64,000 bases of DNA, from positions 410,127 to 474,126 of the forward strand of contig PUQB01000057.1 in the NCBI GenBank assembly GCA_003024785.1. Direction: 5' to 3'. The notes under the pieces were generated by a model, which saw nothing but the letters and a program-made list of their open reading frames with translations, did no database searches and had not been told where the DNA came from. Both the position numbers and the translations under genes were made by a program. This DNA comes from Selaginella tamariscina. Taxonomy: Eukaryota; Streptophyta; Lycopodiopsida; Selaginellales; Selaginellaceae. How positions within the stretch are numbered: position 1 is the stretch's first letter; each line of letters begins with the position of its first letter. Positions 1 to 13,500 of this stretch are shown here, piece by piece.

Positions 1-879
1 GTGTCGGAGGAGCCTGCATACAAATCAGCTTTATGTGTATACGCAGTATTCATTTCAGAGCGATATAATTATCTATAAGCTCAGGTGATATATGCGCACT
101 CCCTCCCTCCCTCCCTCTCTCTATCTATCTATCTATCAGGTGGCGATGTATATATTATATACTAGTGTATAAGAGCAATATTCTTGTTATATTTACAAAT
201 GCTCATAATAAACATGAAGAAGGTAAAAATTAAGTTACCTCCTCTGTGGTGTCTGTTTCCCGCAAAGTATGTAGATCTTTATCACGCATGGTCTCATCCT
301 GAGTTGGAGGAGCCTGCATACAAATCCGCTTTATGTGTATACGCAGTATTCATTCCAGAGCGATATAATTATCTATAAACTTAATGCTCTCTCTCTCTCC
401 CTCCCCCCCCCCCCCCCTCTCTCTCTCTATATATATAGATCTTTGTGTGGTGTGTGACGATACCGATATATACACAAATAATAAACTTAATTAATAACAG
501 ATTACCTCCTTGGGCAAAACCTCTGGCAAATCTGGTGAAACCAGATTTTTCCTGGTATCCAGCCATTTCTGAAGTAGAATGGTACCTTCTTCAAAATCCT
601 CAAGGTTGAGCTCGTTATTGCCCAGAAAGTCCCCAGCTATTCCGTCTGTCCAACTTTTCTCAACAGAATTCCCAGGCTTCTTATCATGCCCACTCTTCCT
701 CGCCTTCTTCTGACTCCCTTTGGCACTCTGATGCCTTTTTCTTTTCTTCTCATTTGTATGTGATGAAGATCTACCCTGTACAATTAAACACTTCTTTAAG
801 AATGTACACGTACTATATATAAATATATACATAATAAGTTTCTACACACATAAATAGACAGATCAATATGTTATTTGAT

Positions 880-919
<40 letters not shown>

Positions 920-2639
920 ATATATAAATGTACGTATATATGTTACACATATACATACCGGTTGCTGAATCGCCTTTTCAAGCTCGGAAAGCTTAGTTTC
1001 TATCTTGGAACGAGTCTTTTTCTCCTTTTGAAATAACCGTGTTATTGATCTCATTAGCACCGCAGACGTATTCTCCACATCCTGGTCAGTAACATCTGAA
1101 CCGTCCTTCACTGTATCAACTACTACTATAGCCTTGTTCTTTTCTGTAAGAAAAACAATTAGTTTCAATGTGTAAGCAAACATTAGATACATGCTATCAT
1201 CTATCTCTATATATGGAGTATATATGTAAGCTTTACAAGCCAATATGGTGGATTAAGTGTATAACAGAGTTAAAATAATCTGCTCTATAAGGACAATGTG
1301 CAGAATAAGAATACATACAAGACAAGCACGTTTAAATAAACAAAATATCCTATGCTATATAAGCGTAAAAACTTAAATATTACATGCCATATAAATTTAT
1401 ACACACATAAAGCACAAAGCTACCTTGCACAACATTCTTCAGAGCGGATGCAGGCCGCTTGAGGGTCAGCGTTGTTATGGGACGATTTACAATGTCCCTT
1501 ATTCCTGGTATAACTTCAATCGCACCTGCAATAAACAATAGCAGGTTACAGATATATAATATACAACAACTGTACTGATATACAAACATATATATGAATG
1601 TATATGTATGCGCCCGTGTAAGAATGATATTTATATTTCTCGTATGCATATAACAATATCCATATATACAGTATATTTACCTGTTGGAGAAGAAGCAAAC
1701 CGAGCAGAAGCTTTCTGAGTGCTCTGTTGCTGTGTTCTCACGGGTAGCTGACGAGGAGAAGCTCCAGCTGCAGTATCACGTATGTATTATAAGACCACAT
1801 AAAATATGAACAGTGTGTATAAGGTCGTTTTACACACACACAAAGCATAACACTTACATTTAGGCAATTCTTCGGCCGGTTTCAATATGCCCTTTCGAAC
1901 TTCAGGGGCTTTTTTCACGCTATTTCCTGCTTCCACCTAGTAAATAACGATATAACGTGTTATAACCAGTTACATATCAAGTTAAACATATATTTAGTCA
2001 AATTGTCCTTTATCTATACGATTCCTATAAACAACTTATATAAATAAATTACCTGATAATTTTGCTTCTCTAACGCCGTTGTACGCGAAAAAACAGATGA
2101 CAAATCCCTCTTCATTGAGTCCACCGTCGACTGAAAATCCTTTTTCATGGTATCCATCGTCGATTGAACAGCTTCTAGTCTTTTTTGTACTAGAGCATTC
2201 TGAGATGTTGATACTTTCAATATATTATTCACCTGCATATACAACGTAGTACTTTATTTATACAACGCCATTTTATAGTAAAGTAAAAGGTAATTACTAA
2301 TATACGAATTAGTATAGCAAACAAATCTTATTATAGTTATATAGATATAATCCAGCATATATTCATATAACAAAACTTAATGAATGACAGGCGCATACTA
2401 ATAAAAATAATGAATATATGCAAATTTACTGATTAATAATTAGAAGTACCTTTGTAGTCAGACTCTTGTCAAGATTTTTGTTTACAGTTTGAGCGGTTTC
2501 GGTGACTTTAACAGCAGCACGAAAGCCTTCTGCTGTACATTTCACCTGCAAAACCATTGTTATTATACATAAAACATGAATAGATATATCCAACTATGGA
2601 TGCATAAATTGCATTGTATCTTAGTTACATAGTAAACTG

Positions 2640-2671
<32 letters not shown>

Positions 2672-4031
2672 AGACACGCTTGCACATACCCACACACGTG
2701 ATATGTACCTCAGCACGAAAGATTTTTAATTCCTTTCTGTCAATGGCACAAGACGCCTCCAAGCTATCTATCCGGAAGAGAGCAGCTGCTAAGGTTTCTT
2801 TCAATGATTTACCATCTTGCTCCAGCATTAACCTTGCTTGTCTCTCTTTCTCGGCTTTCTCCATTTGCATCTCTGCTCGTTGACGCTCCTTCTCACATTC
2901 TGCATAATCAAATCCATCTTAAGCCCTCCTAATGCTTATGAAAGCAAATATACCAGGATATCACCGATATATGAAGGATGTAACATCAACATACGGTAAT
3001 CATGAGAGAGAGAGAGAGAGCGAGAGAGGGGGGAGAGAGATCCATACATATTCTACACCTACGACCTTGAAACTAAGAAGTTTATGCAACAAGGAAGCAG
3101 GACTGGTGTGTAACACCAAGTGTGTATTACCTGCTCCTTTGAGCAATCCTCCATCTTTAAATGAGTCTTTAGACACAAGACTCGTGCACAGATCCCTAAC
3201 GTAAAGGGTTCCGGTTGGATTAGCAGTTTTATAACATACTACAAAACAGCATGGCAGCACGAAAGTAAATTATTATATACATACCTTGTTTTAATGATTC
3301 ATTCAGCTGCATAACCTTATCCATGGTTTCGAGTTTCTCTTTAAGCATTGTGATCGCCTGCCTGAGCTTCTTTCTGCCTGCCTCACTCTTCTCAAGCTTT
3401 TCGGCCAGCTGCAAGAAAGAAGCATCATCAGAATGTGCAGACGAGAGAGAGAGTATAAGTGATTGACTTCAAGCTATATTTTCAAATCGATATTATTATA
3501 TGATGTTAACGTATATAATAAATGTACACATATGCAAGTACACGCGTATATAGTAAGCAATGAAAGAGGCCGAGGGAATACACATTACATACCTGTGAAC
3601 ATCCATCTGTATGTGTGTGTATTACTACAGTCTGCATATAAATACATACAAAAGGATGGCAAAGAGCACTACATATATTGTGCAAATACACATAAACACG
3701 CATAATTACAGTCATGTTTATATGTGTCTCTGTATGTTGTATGTATATAACAGACCTTTTATACCGTCTGTGCTCCATCAATATATACACAATGTGCGTA
3801 TACAAATGCATATATATATGAAAATATGAAAATATAAAGTGCCAAAGAATGTTATATAGGAAAAAAAAAATTACAAAAAAAGAAAATAGCAATAAAATTA
3901 TACTAAGTCATTATAGGGCAAAATTATAATTAAAATAGGGAATAAACAGAATACATCATTAATGAATGGCGCCATACCTGCTTACAACAATCCGCTGCCG
4001 GAGACGCCATCGCCTTCCCTCCATTCTCCAT
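1..4031 (-). CDS. Coiled-coil protein, MEE22/EMB1611-like (5' part; runs off the window)
   Basis: Twelve exons with consistent phases can be read on the minus strand: 4031-3978, 3408-3285, 3238-3131, 2899-2709, 2545-2450, 2232-2053, 1936-1858, 1767-1681, 1525-1424, 1143-959, 775-506 and 313-239; a thirteenth starts at 13 and leaves the window. The start is ATG at 4031 (MENGGKAMASPAADCC). The N-terminal part is charged coiled coil, with the segments GRKKLRQAITMLKE and ERQRAEMQMEKAEKERQ. A Cys-Cys pair followed by a K/R..LRQA..LL segment and an E/K/R coiled coil is what I remember from the plant MEE22/EMB1611 family, which is needed in embryos and meristems. Later exons (RSSSHTNEKKRKRH) are basic and disordered. 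The family call is tentative; the gene structure is solid. No frame problem was met in any exon. Confidence 0.6.
6..377 (-). repeat. Tandem duplication of an exon-intron unit (~300 bp)
   Basis: Bases 6-77 and 306-377 are nearly identical (about three mismatches). Both contain the same splice acceptor and exon start on the minus strand (residues APPT), and both are followed by a (CT)n tract. The copied unit therefore carries an exon of the coiled-coil gene. Whether the left copy is a full exon cannot be seen because it leaves the window. Confidence 0.8.
389..432. repeat. CT/C-rich microsatellite
   Basis: A (CT)n tract with an inner run of C and a short TA tail, in an intron of the minus-strand coiled-coil gene. 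A similar tract lies near 94-130. Confidence 0.9.
883..917. repeat. (GA)n microsatellite
   Basis: About 17 uninterrupted GA units in an intron of the coiled-coil gene, roughly 40 bp downstream of the donor at 958 in the sense of that gene. Confidence 0.95.
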
Positions 4032-4542
4032 AGCATGTTCCTAAAAAAAAACCTAAACCCTAATTTTATTAAACATAAACTTGACCTTGCCAGGATTCGA
4101 ACTTCAGTTATTTACGCTTTTAAACTAATTAAATTTAAAATATTATTTAAATATATTTATAACAAGCTTATTACAACATATTTGTTAATAAATTCAGATA
4201 TACTAGGAATATACCAATGTTTTAAAAAAATATAACGTAATGCAGGAGAATTAGGTCACCAGAGTGATCAGTTTGTGGCTTGTTCTTGCCGCATCAAATT
4301 CATGCGTTTGACGAACAGGTGACTCAATTCTTAGATGGGCACATCGAATTCACACAAATCCCACAGATTACATGTAAATTGTAAGATTACCCCTATTTCT
4401 CCCAAATTTCCCCTAAAATCCCATAGAATCCCATAATATCTCTTTTGTATAGTTTTTACTTAGCTACACTTTCTCGTACATTTTAGATACATTCATTAAC
4501 TGCTCTATAAATTATATACTAAAAAAGAAGAAAAAAATATTT
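4032..4542. promoter_or_regulatory. Shared upstream region between two divergent genes
   Basis: The start codons of the minus-strand coiled-coil gene (4031) and the plus-strand F-box gene (4543) lie 511 bp apart, so both promoters and both 5' UTRs must fit here. The DNA is AT-rich. No convincing TATA box can be singled out because TATA-like strings are everywhere. A bidirectional promoter is inferred from the layout only. Confidence 0.5.
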
Positions 4543-5848
4543 ATGAAGAAAATGAAGGGTCGAGATTTCATCAACGAGATGCTATCGGACGATATCGTGA
4601 TGCGTATATTCAGCTATTTAGATGTGTCAAATGACAGAGATGCATGTTCACTTGTATGCCAACGTTGGTGGCAATTGGAGAGAGAAGACAGGCAAGTAAA
4701 TATTAATAATTATATTAATTAACTTAGTCCAGTATTATTTCTAACTTCATTAACATATATTCACGTAATGTCTAATGTTAACTAGAGAGCTGAACAATAT
4801 TAGATGCATTTTAATAACAAAGATGATATATTGAAAAAGTTCAATAACTCAGTTACCAAGTTATTGATACTTGTTGTACATGGTCTGTGTGTAATTAAGT
4901 TTTTTATATTTAACTAAACAATCGAAAAAATAAGAGTGTCTATATATATATATATATTTGACATAAGTTTTTTTTGTTGTAATGCGCAGAAAAGTTATAC
5001 GTATTGGGGCATCTGGAAACCCTGATGAGTGTGTAAAAGCCATCGTTAAGAGGTTTACTGGGCTCCATGAGGTAAGTTTTGATGAGAGAGTTCCTATTCA
5101 CATGCACCACAGGAGAATATTCGACAGATCTAAAGTTCTCTCTCTACCGGTATGTATATCATGTAAATATGTGTGTGGCTGTGTGTGTGATATATGTATG
5201 TACAGTATATGCACTTAACTTATTATTTATGATTATTAGTTTACAAATTTATATGAAGATATACCTTTATAGACATATAGACACGCATGGACTTATAACA
5301 CACACGATGTTTTATGTACAGAAGAAAAGGGGTAGAAAGAGAAGAAGGGGAGCAGATCCAATTATACCAGAGAACCTATGGAACAGTTTATCAGATACTG
5401 GGTTAATTATGTTGGGAAAAGGTTGCCCTTATATGGAGAAATTAACCCTCGTGTGGTGCTCAGCTATAAGTAGTTCTTCCTTTCAGTCCCTTGCTCAGTC
5501 TTGTCGAGGTTTAAAAATACTCGAACTCCAGGTCTGTTATTAATATATATTATTAATTTATATTATTAATTATCATAGTAATGTCGAGACGGTCTACGTT
5601 TTTGCTTAAATGCATCATGAGTATACGATTAGTACGTAATATTAATGGAGTTAAGGTTTACTTGTTCAATATAAACAGTTTTTTACTATGAACAAGAAAT
5701 ATATTAATGTACTCTCCCTCCCTCCCTCCTCTCTCTCTCTGGTCATGTATTCATAAAATTAACTAGCGTGTGTATGTATGTCTCTGTGTGTGTGTGTCCT
5801 GTCAATGAAACTTGAGTAGTCATAGCTAAATATTAGTCACACGATGCA

Positions 5849-5884
<36 letters not shown>

Positions 5885-8800
5885 ATATATGAGAGACACA
5901 GAGATGGTCTGATAGATTCACCATACTAGATGGCACTACTAACAGTGTTGAGCTTAACTGCTTAGTATAAGCATTCCTTATATTATTTTAATTAATATAA
6001 TATTTAATGTTTATTTTGATGCAGGGATGCTATGTAGGGGATGATGGATTAAAGGCAGTAGGAGAGTTTTGTAAACTGGAGGATCTTAATTTAAGGTTTT
6101 GTGATAGTGTGACTGACTATGGAGTTAGTTCAATTGCAAATGGCTGTGGAAAATCGCTTAAGTCTCTCGTTATCTCAGTTTGTCCAAAAGTCACAGATAA
6201 AGCCCTCCAGGTATAATTATTTAATTAAATAATTAAATTGTTTCAATAAAAATTTAATTGTAAAATATACTATATATAATTGTAATATATATAATTGTAA
6301 AACGCGTGTAAACCATCTTCCAAAAACTAAGTTTTCCACTTACGTGGAAGATAGTATACCTTAATTAAATTTTATTTAAGAAATTTTAATCTTAAAAAAT
6401 TAGTATTTTACCAAAAATAAATCATATTTTAAGAATATATTGTAATGAGATTTTATTTTAATTCCTTAAATGATATGATGAAGTGTATTTTAGGGATTTT
6501 AATAATATTCTATCTTATTTGATAAAGTGTATCCTAACTTGAAAGAATATGCTTCAGTTGATCAACTGTATTCATTTAAATTATATGTTACGAGTTTAAT
6601 TAACATGCAAATTATAAACAAGCTCGTTGACATGTTTCACACGTACATTCATGTTAAAATTTCACCCGTTTAATTTTAATTTATTTCTCTAGGCTGTCGG
6701 TGCAAACTGTGTAAACTTGGAGAGACTCACGCTGGACTCGGAAGGGTTTGAAAGTGAGGGCGTACAGGCTATAGCTAGAGGTGCGTGTGTGCGCGTGTAC
6801 GTGAGCATGCGTGCGTGAATGTGTGTGTCCTATATATGTAGTACTCTGTGATCTTATATGAAAAACCTCTTTCTCTCTCTCATGCACGCGCATAAATGGA
6901 AAGAGTTGTACATATTGTGTAGACTTCTGTGTGTATGTGTGTGTGTTCATTACTATAAATAATTATTCTCATTCTATTATATATACTCAGATATATAAAA
7001 TATAGTTTATTTTATACAGGATGTCCACGGCTTAAGTACCTTCGCATGTTATGCCTTAAGGTGGCAGATGATGCTTTGGACACTGTTGGACGGCATTGCA
7101 GATCTCTCGAAACGCTTGCTCTTCTCAGCTTTCAAAAATTTGACAAGTAATTAATTTAATCAATTATAAATAACCTCAGTTAGTTTACATTACTTATTAA
7201 AAGTGTTCTTTCATTGATTATCTATGTGTGCCTGTGTGTTTATACATCATATGCTCGTACTTTTTCCTAACGTATGCACACACACGCACACACGCACGCA
7301 TAATTGTGTTTGTTTTAGGGGGTTTATGGCAATTGGGAAGGGATGCAAGAGGCTGACATCACTTACATTAAGTGACTGTTATTTTCTAAATGATTCAAGT
7401 TTAGCAGCAGTAGCCAATGGTTGTACAGAACTCTCTTTGTTGGAAATCAACGGCTGTCACAACATTGCCACTGCCGGGATTCGAGCCGTAGGTCGCTCTT
7501 GCAAGTACGTAGTTTTATCTGTAACTCTGTTATATTAAACTTTAGAACAGTAGTTCTCTCTCTCTCTCCGTGTGTGTGTGTGTGTGTGTGGGCGCGTGTG
7601 TTTGACACATGATGCTCACACAGGAACCTGAAGGAGGTGGTGTTAAAATACTGCCAAAAAATAGGGGATGAAGGCTTATCAGAAATCGGCAAAGGCTGCA
7701 AATTACTTCAGGTGTTTCCTGATTAATATATTTAACTTATAACTAATATATTTATATATGCTAATGTTTAAATTTTATATGTTTTGCAGTCCCTTGTTCT
7801 TATTGATTGCACGTCTATTGGTGACTCTTCTATTCGGAGTATTGCGAGTGGTTGTCCAAATCTGAAAAGGTTACATATACGCCGTTGTTATAAGGTAAAC
7901 ACCAGTTTTAATTAGCTTAATTATTGATTTTATTTTTATTTATTTATCTTAATGAATAACCATCTTAGTTTAATTGTTCCTTCTCATAATCATCTCTCTC
8001 ATACACAGGTTGGAGACAAAGGCATCATTGCGGTTGGTCAACACTGTCAGAAGCTAACAGACTTGGGCTTAAGATTTTGTGACCGGTATAGTTAAATGTT
8101 TTAATTAAAATAATATATTATCATATATTATATATAGAATATATGTATTATCAGTAATGTTATACTTATTATATAAATCACTATTAATCAAGAAGATAAA
8201 TATACATATCAGTAGAGTATATGTTATGTCGTTATTATTCATATCAGAGTTTCACTTATGTATATGTTAAATATTGTAATTAATATAATAAATATTGTTA
8301 TATTTTTACTAGAGTGGGGGATGAGGCACTTATTGCTATTGGAGAAGGTTGTCCTGAGCTGAGAATTCTCAATGTTAGTGGGTGTCATCGCGTTGGCGAT
8401 ACTGGAATATCCGCTGTTGCTAGAGGCTGTCCACAGCTTGTCCACTTGGACGTTAGCGTGTGTCAGGTGGTGTGTGCGTGTGTATTCATCTTGTGCGACT
8501 GTTTGTTCATGTATGTGGTGTGTGTGTACACACTCTCTCTCTCATATAAATACATATGTAGAGGCTGTCTACAGCTTGTCCACTTGGACGTTAGCGTGTG
8601 TCAGGTGGTGTGCTTGCGTGTGTATGTCTGTGGTGTGTGTACTCTCTCTCTCTCATATAAATACATATAAATGATGCTGTTAGAAGTATATATGAATGTG
8701 CGTACATACATACATCTCATATATTTGTGTGGAATATATAGCAGAGCGTAGGTGACGACGGACTAGCGGCGTTAGCAAGCACATGTACGAATCTAAAAGA

Positions 8801-9041
8801 GATAATACTTTCACACTGCCGGAGTATAACGGACTTAGGGTTACGTTACCTCGTATCGTCATGTACAAAGCTCGAATCGTGCCACATGGTGTACTGTCCG
8901 TGTGTGACGGCGGCAGGTGTTGCCACGGTGGTTACAGGGTGTTTAAGCATTAAAAAGGTACTGGTAGAAAAGTTTAAGGTTACACCACGCACACGACGCA
9001 GGGCTGCCTCGGTGTTAACTGAGCTCTGCATGGATTTGTAA
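4543..9041 (+). CDS. FBL4: F-box/LRR-repeat protein 4 (FBL4) orthologue
   Basis: Substrate-receptor subunit of an SCF E3 ubiquitin ligase. Twelve exons: 4543-4691, 4990-5149, 5322-5531, 6025-6210, 6693-6780, 7020-7146, 7319-7504, 7624-7711, 7790-7894, 8009-8085, 8313-8466, 8745-9041. They sum to 1827 bases in one unbroken frame, 608 residues, close to the remembered length of Arabidopsis FBL4. The N-terminus MKGRDFINEMLSDDIVMRIF..DACSLVCQRWWQLE is the F-box. A basic linker KKRGRKRRRG follows, then about 16 cysteine-type LRRs (for example TLSDCYFLNDSSLAAVANGC) and the typical C-terminus KVTPRTRRRAASVL. Intron 1 needs a GC-AG pair (see its own entry) to stay in frame. Several introns start with GT-rich microsatellite, and the intron after exon 11 carries a duplicated exon tail. 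Confidence 0.95.
4692..4989 (+). other. GC-AG intron in FBL4
   Basis: The donor reads GACAG|GCAAGT and the acceptor ATGCGCAG|AAAAG. Only the GC donor joins the frames to give LEREDR-KVIRIGAS, which is the family sequence at that point. The nearest GT (CAA|GTAAAT) would put the next exon out of frame. GC donors with an otherwise perfect consensus are a known minor class. Confidence 0.85.
5850..5881. repeat. (CA)n microsatellite
   Basis: Sixteen CA units in the third intron of FBL4, between exons ending at 5531 and starting at 6025. Confidence 0.95.
8423..8674 (+). repeat. 138-bp tandem duplication copying the end of FBL4 exon 11 into its intron
   Basis: The segment from GAGGCTGT at 8423 is repeated from 8561 with only a few differences, including the last 44 bases of exon 11 and its donor CAG|GTGGTGTG. 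The intronic copy has an AG just before it (TATGTAG), giving a 43-base pseudo-exon at 8562-8604 that would shift the frame if included. Confidence 0.85.
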
Positions 9042-10520
9042 CTTAATTAGCTGTTTAATTGTGCTTAATGCAAGTGAATCAAATAAAACAAGCTTCCTAT
9101 TTTATTTTATTTATTTTTATTTTGTATTTATATTTATATTGTATACATACATAAGAATAAACATTAAGTTAACATTATACATCATTAAGTTCAGGTTAAT
9201 GATGTATACATTGTATACATATTCGAGGTTCGTAGCAAGAGACAAAATCTAATAAAAGAAAGTAAAGTGGAATATTCGTGTACGCGGTATCCGAAAACTT
9301 TATATTCAAAATAAAATAATATAAGCCTATAGTCGTTGGAAACTGTTACAAGCTATCAAAAGCTGATCTTTGATGTGCAAGCCTTATAAAAATTTAAATT
9401 AATTTACTAGTTATGATGGTTTTTTAAATTATTATTTATAATTAAGTATTTAATTAGTGAAACTTTACATGGTTTGCCTGTCAATCAATTTATGTCTGAA
9501 GGCGTCAACGGTATAATTAACGGCAAGGTTTAAAATTGACGAGATATCCGACGAATGTGCGCTGTCTGTTTCTTTACCGTCAGTGACGTGGCCAGTTGTT
9601 GAAATTTTATCCGTAAAACTCTTTTTTTTTTTTAATTTTAATTAGTATTCCAGCCACCGACCGTCTTCATTTTTATTTTGGTTTTAATTTCAATCTTTCT
9701 GGTCTCCTTCTTCTTTGCATTCATTGTTTAGGGTTCTTTATGCGCCTTGGGGTTTCAAGATTGAAGGTGCAGGATTCTTGGCGCAGCAGCCGGATTTTTA
9801 CACAGATTTTCTCCGTAAGTCGCCCAAGATCTACCTACATTCCCGTTTTCCCCCAACATTTTAGTTGTTTTTAGACAAATCTAGCATTTCCTTAATGGTT
9901 ATCTAAAACAGGGAGTTTTAGTGGTTTTTGAAGAGAAATCTTCATTTGCTTGAAAGAATTTAGTGATTTTCAGAGAAATCTAGTAAAACAGGCATTTCCT
10001 TCAGTAAAAACAGGGATTTTTTCAGGGAAATCTACTGGTTCTTTCCTAATAATTTGCAAAAAACAGGGATTTTTCTAGCGACGAGGTTTTTGGACGCAGA
10101 TTCTAGGCGCGACGCATATATCTCCGTAAGTTGTTCAAAATCTACCCACATTTTCGTTTTTAGAGGAATCTAGTGTTTAATTGCGAATTCTTTCAAAAGC
10201 AGGGAAGAGATAAAGGCATCCAGTAGATTCTAGGTGGGATTTCGGCACAGATTTTGTAATTCCGGAGAAAAAGTCGGATGTTCGATGATCATAAGCAGAT
10301 TCCAGGCGGGTTGCTAGAGGGATTCTTCCACTTCATAAGTTGCTGAAAATCGCAAGTTTCAGGATTCGGAATGATCACACAAGAATGCTACTTTCTTCTT
10401 GCGGAGGAACAGATTCTATTCCGGAGATGCAAAGACGGGGGAAATGCGGTTTAGATGTTGGCAAGAAGTCGGCTGAAGCGAATAGTAGGCCGCACGATTT
10501 AGTTCTTTATATAGCTAGTT
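9042..10520. other. Intergenic region and likely kinesin 5' leader, with a repeated leader segment
   Basis: No conserved coding region is seen. From about 9660 the DNA becomes pyrimidine-rich and transcript-like. Two related stretches, near 9790-9850 and 10095-10165, each contain CTCCGTAAGT followed by a version of AAATCTACCCACATT. They look like duplicated leader exons, each with a consensus splice donor; an acceptor-like AAAGCAG lies near 10200. Bases 9042-9640 are plain AT-rich DNA. Confidence 0.45.
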
Positions 10521-13500
10521 ATGACTGAAGATGATGCGCGCAATTCGTCCCCCAGAATCCAAACAGGCGACCACTCTGCTGGTAAAGATGTTGTCCGTGC
10601 GTGTGTGCGTTCGTGCTGTTCTAGAAAGTGTGTATATATACAGGTTGCAGTCAGATGCCGGCCGCTTACACCGAAGGAGCAGTCTAAAAGTCGGGACATT
10701 CTAAGAGTAGTAGATGACAAGGTATCGTATCGTGTTGTGTGTGTGAGTTGTTACTAAGAGTATAGCATACATATGTTATGGCTATGGCGTTATGTATATG
10801 ACAACATATATATACGGTATGCATTTCTAGGTGGTGGTCGTATTGGACCCGGATTCTTCCAAGGAATACTTGGACCGGGTTCAGAACAGAAGCAAGGAAA
10901 AGAAGTACGTTTTTGATGTTGCTTTCGGGCCTGAGTGCAGCAACAAGGTAAGCTGCTTTGGGAATTCTTTGGGAAACCACTGTCTTAATGCTGCTTTGAC
11001 TAGGATGTATACAATGTCACTGTTGGTTCCATGATCGAGGGTGTACTTCGAGGACTAAATGCTACCGTTTTTGCATATGGAGCAACCGGCAGGTATTTCC
11101 GCATATGATTGTCGTGATGATGATTTTCTAATATCTTACTCAGTGGGAAGACTCATACAATGGCGGGTTTACCAGAGGATCCTGGTCTTATGGTACTCAG
11201 TTTGCAAGAGATATTCTCGCTCATTGCAAAACAGGAGCAAGAACACGAGTTTGAAGTTACGTGTTCTTACCTGGAGGTTTACAATGAGGTTGGTAGCCTG
11301 TTGTTCATTTTCCTTCTCAATACGAGCTGTCATATTGCAGGTTATTTATGATTTGTTGGAGAAATCTTCAGGACATCTAGAACTAAGAGAGGACCCAGAT
11401 CAAGGAATCACCGTTGCTGGACTGAAGCGTATTCAGGTTTTTACTTTCTCTTTCTTATCATTGACATATATATAATGTGTATAGTTATGTGCGTGGATGT
11501 GTACGTAACGTGTATGCATTTAAGCATAGGTTTTCTTGCCGCAGGTAAACTCAGCAGAGAAGATCCTAGAACTTCTTAACTTGGGTAACAGCAGACGGAA
11601 AACAGAAAGCACCAATGCCAATGCCACGTCCTCGAGGTATTTACTAATTATCTTTCGAAAGAACCATCAAAAGAATGAGATATGATTTCTGCTATTGAGA
11701 TCGTATATGTGATTGCATTGTACATTCAAGTTGATTTTCTGTCAGATCACATGCCGTTTTGGAGATTATTGTAAAGAGAAAACAAAGAAACCAATACCGT
11801 TCTCAAGTCCTACGGGGGAAACTGGCGCTTGTAGATCTTGCCGGAAGGTTAGATGTTATATTTCATATTAGATACGATTTTATCACATCCGTACGCACGT
11901 ACACACACACACACACACACACACGGATTCGAATATGCACAAAAACATACGCTCATTCTACTTTATGTTTTAGTGAAAGAGCATCGGAAACCAACAATGC
12001 TGGACAGAAGCTTAGAGACGGAGCTAACATAAATCGGTCCTTACTTGCTTTGGCTAACTGTATAAATGCACTTGGCAAGCAGCAAAAGAAAGGCCTTGCC
12101 TATGTCCCTTATCGCAACAGGTACCATTTACTCTGTGTATACACACACATGTACATATTGTATATGCACGTACTCATAGACATACATGCACTGAACTCTT
12201 CCGTTTGTGCGCAGTAAGCTGACACGACTTCTCAAAGACGGTCTGAGTGGGAATTCCCGGACGGTGATGGTTGCTACTGTTTCGTGTGCTGATGATCAGT
12301 ATCATCACACTACTAACACACTCAAGTACGCTGATAGAGCAAAAGAAATCAAAACCCACATTCAGGTGCGTTGCATTTTCCTAGATTTAAATGACTATTG
12401 TCGTTAGTTAATCGATATATGTTTTAGTACCATGTAGGTATGTATATGTGCCATTTGTATTTCGAGTGTGTATTATATATTAGTATTAGAAGTATTATTT
12501 TATTAGTTCATTTCTCATGTCTTGTAGATTGGTGAATGCTTTGCCATGTGCAGACGAATGTGGGAACTGTGGATGCTCATGTTGCAGACTATCAACGGAT
12601 GATTGACAACCTTCAGGTATTCAGTTTTAGTTATCTGTGTGTGTGTTCTATAGTTTGGCACTTATCTGTTGTGCTAAAGATTTATGTTGTGTCGACACTT
12701 ATCTTATCTGCATCAAGATTTAAATTACGCATACACACGATGTATACAGGTGGAAGTTAGTCAGCTTAGAAGAGAACTAGCCGAGAAGGAGACGCAATTA
12801 AGTTCAAGGACACCAGAAAAGGCGGATGACGAGCTTTCATGGCTGGACGTGTTGAGCCACGATATAAACGAGAACGTGGAAATGCGTGTCAATTTACAAA
12901 AAGCACTCTTTGAGCTCGAAGATATGAACCTTCATAACAGAATGGAGCTTCAACAACTCGATGAGTTGATCGCCCAACATGAGGTGGGTCAGGCATATAT
13001 GTTGTCTATTTATATGTATGGTTGTGTATCACTATAGATAACTTGCACCATGTGAGACATAATGGTTTTGTATAAAGTATAGACAGATAGTATTTAAGGT
13101 CACATGTCGACAGGTACATCTATAATAGTCTGTACATATAGGACATAAGATATATGCTATACATATACATGTTGTATATACATGTATACTATCATACACG
13201 TATGTATTTGTATTTGTAGTGCTATGTAACTGTCTTTTGATAAACAATTATTGCAGGATGATGAAGCTGATGGTGAGAAGCTTGAAGACCTCATAGAGAG
13301 AAGGCAGGTTGTACTTGACAACATCAGGGACAACGATGAGGCTGGCTCACATTACCGACAGGTTGTTGTAATTCCTTATGATTATATACATAATGATGTA
13401 ATTAACTTTAGTTTTTTGCTGTATGTGTATAATCCTCAGGATATCGAGCAAAACGAGAAACAACGGAAAGAGCTCCAACGACAAATTGACGAAGCCATTA

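Noticed and set aside
3506-3829. Overlapping ORFs on both strands
   Set aside because: They lie in the intron between exons ending at 3978 and starting at 3408 of the coiled-coil gene and consist of TA/CA-rich low-complexity codons.
4084-4110. tRNA-like GGATTCGAAC on the minus strand
   Set aside because: Only the T-loop word is present; no acceptor, D or anticodon stems can be laid out around it.
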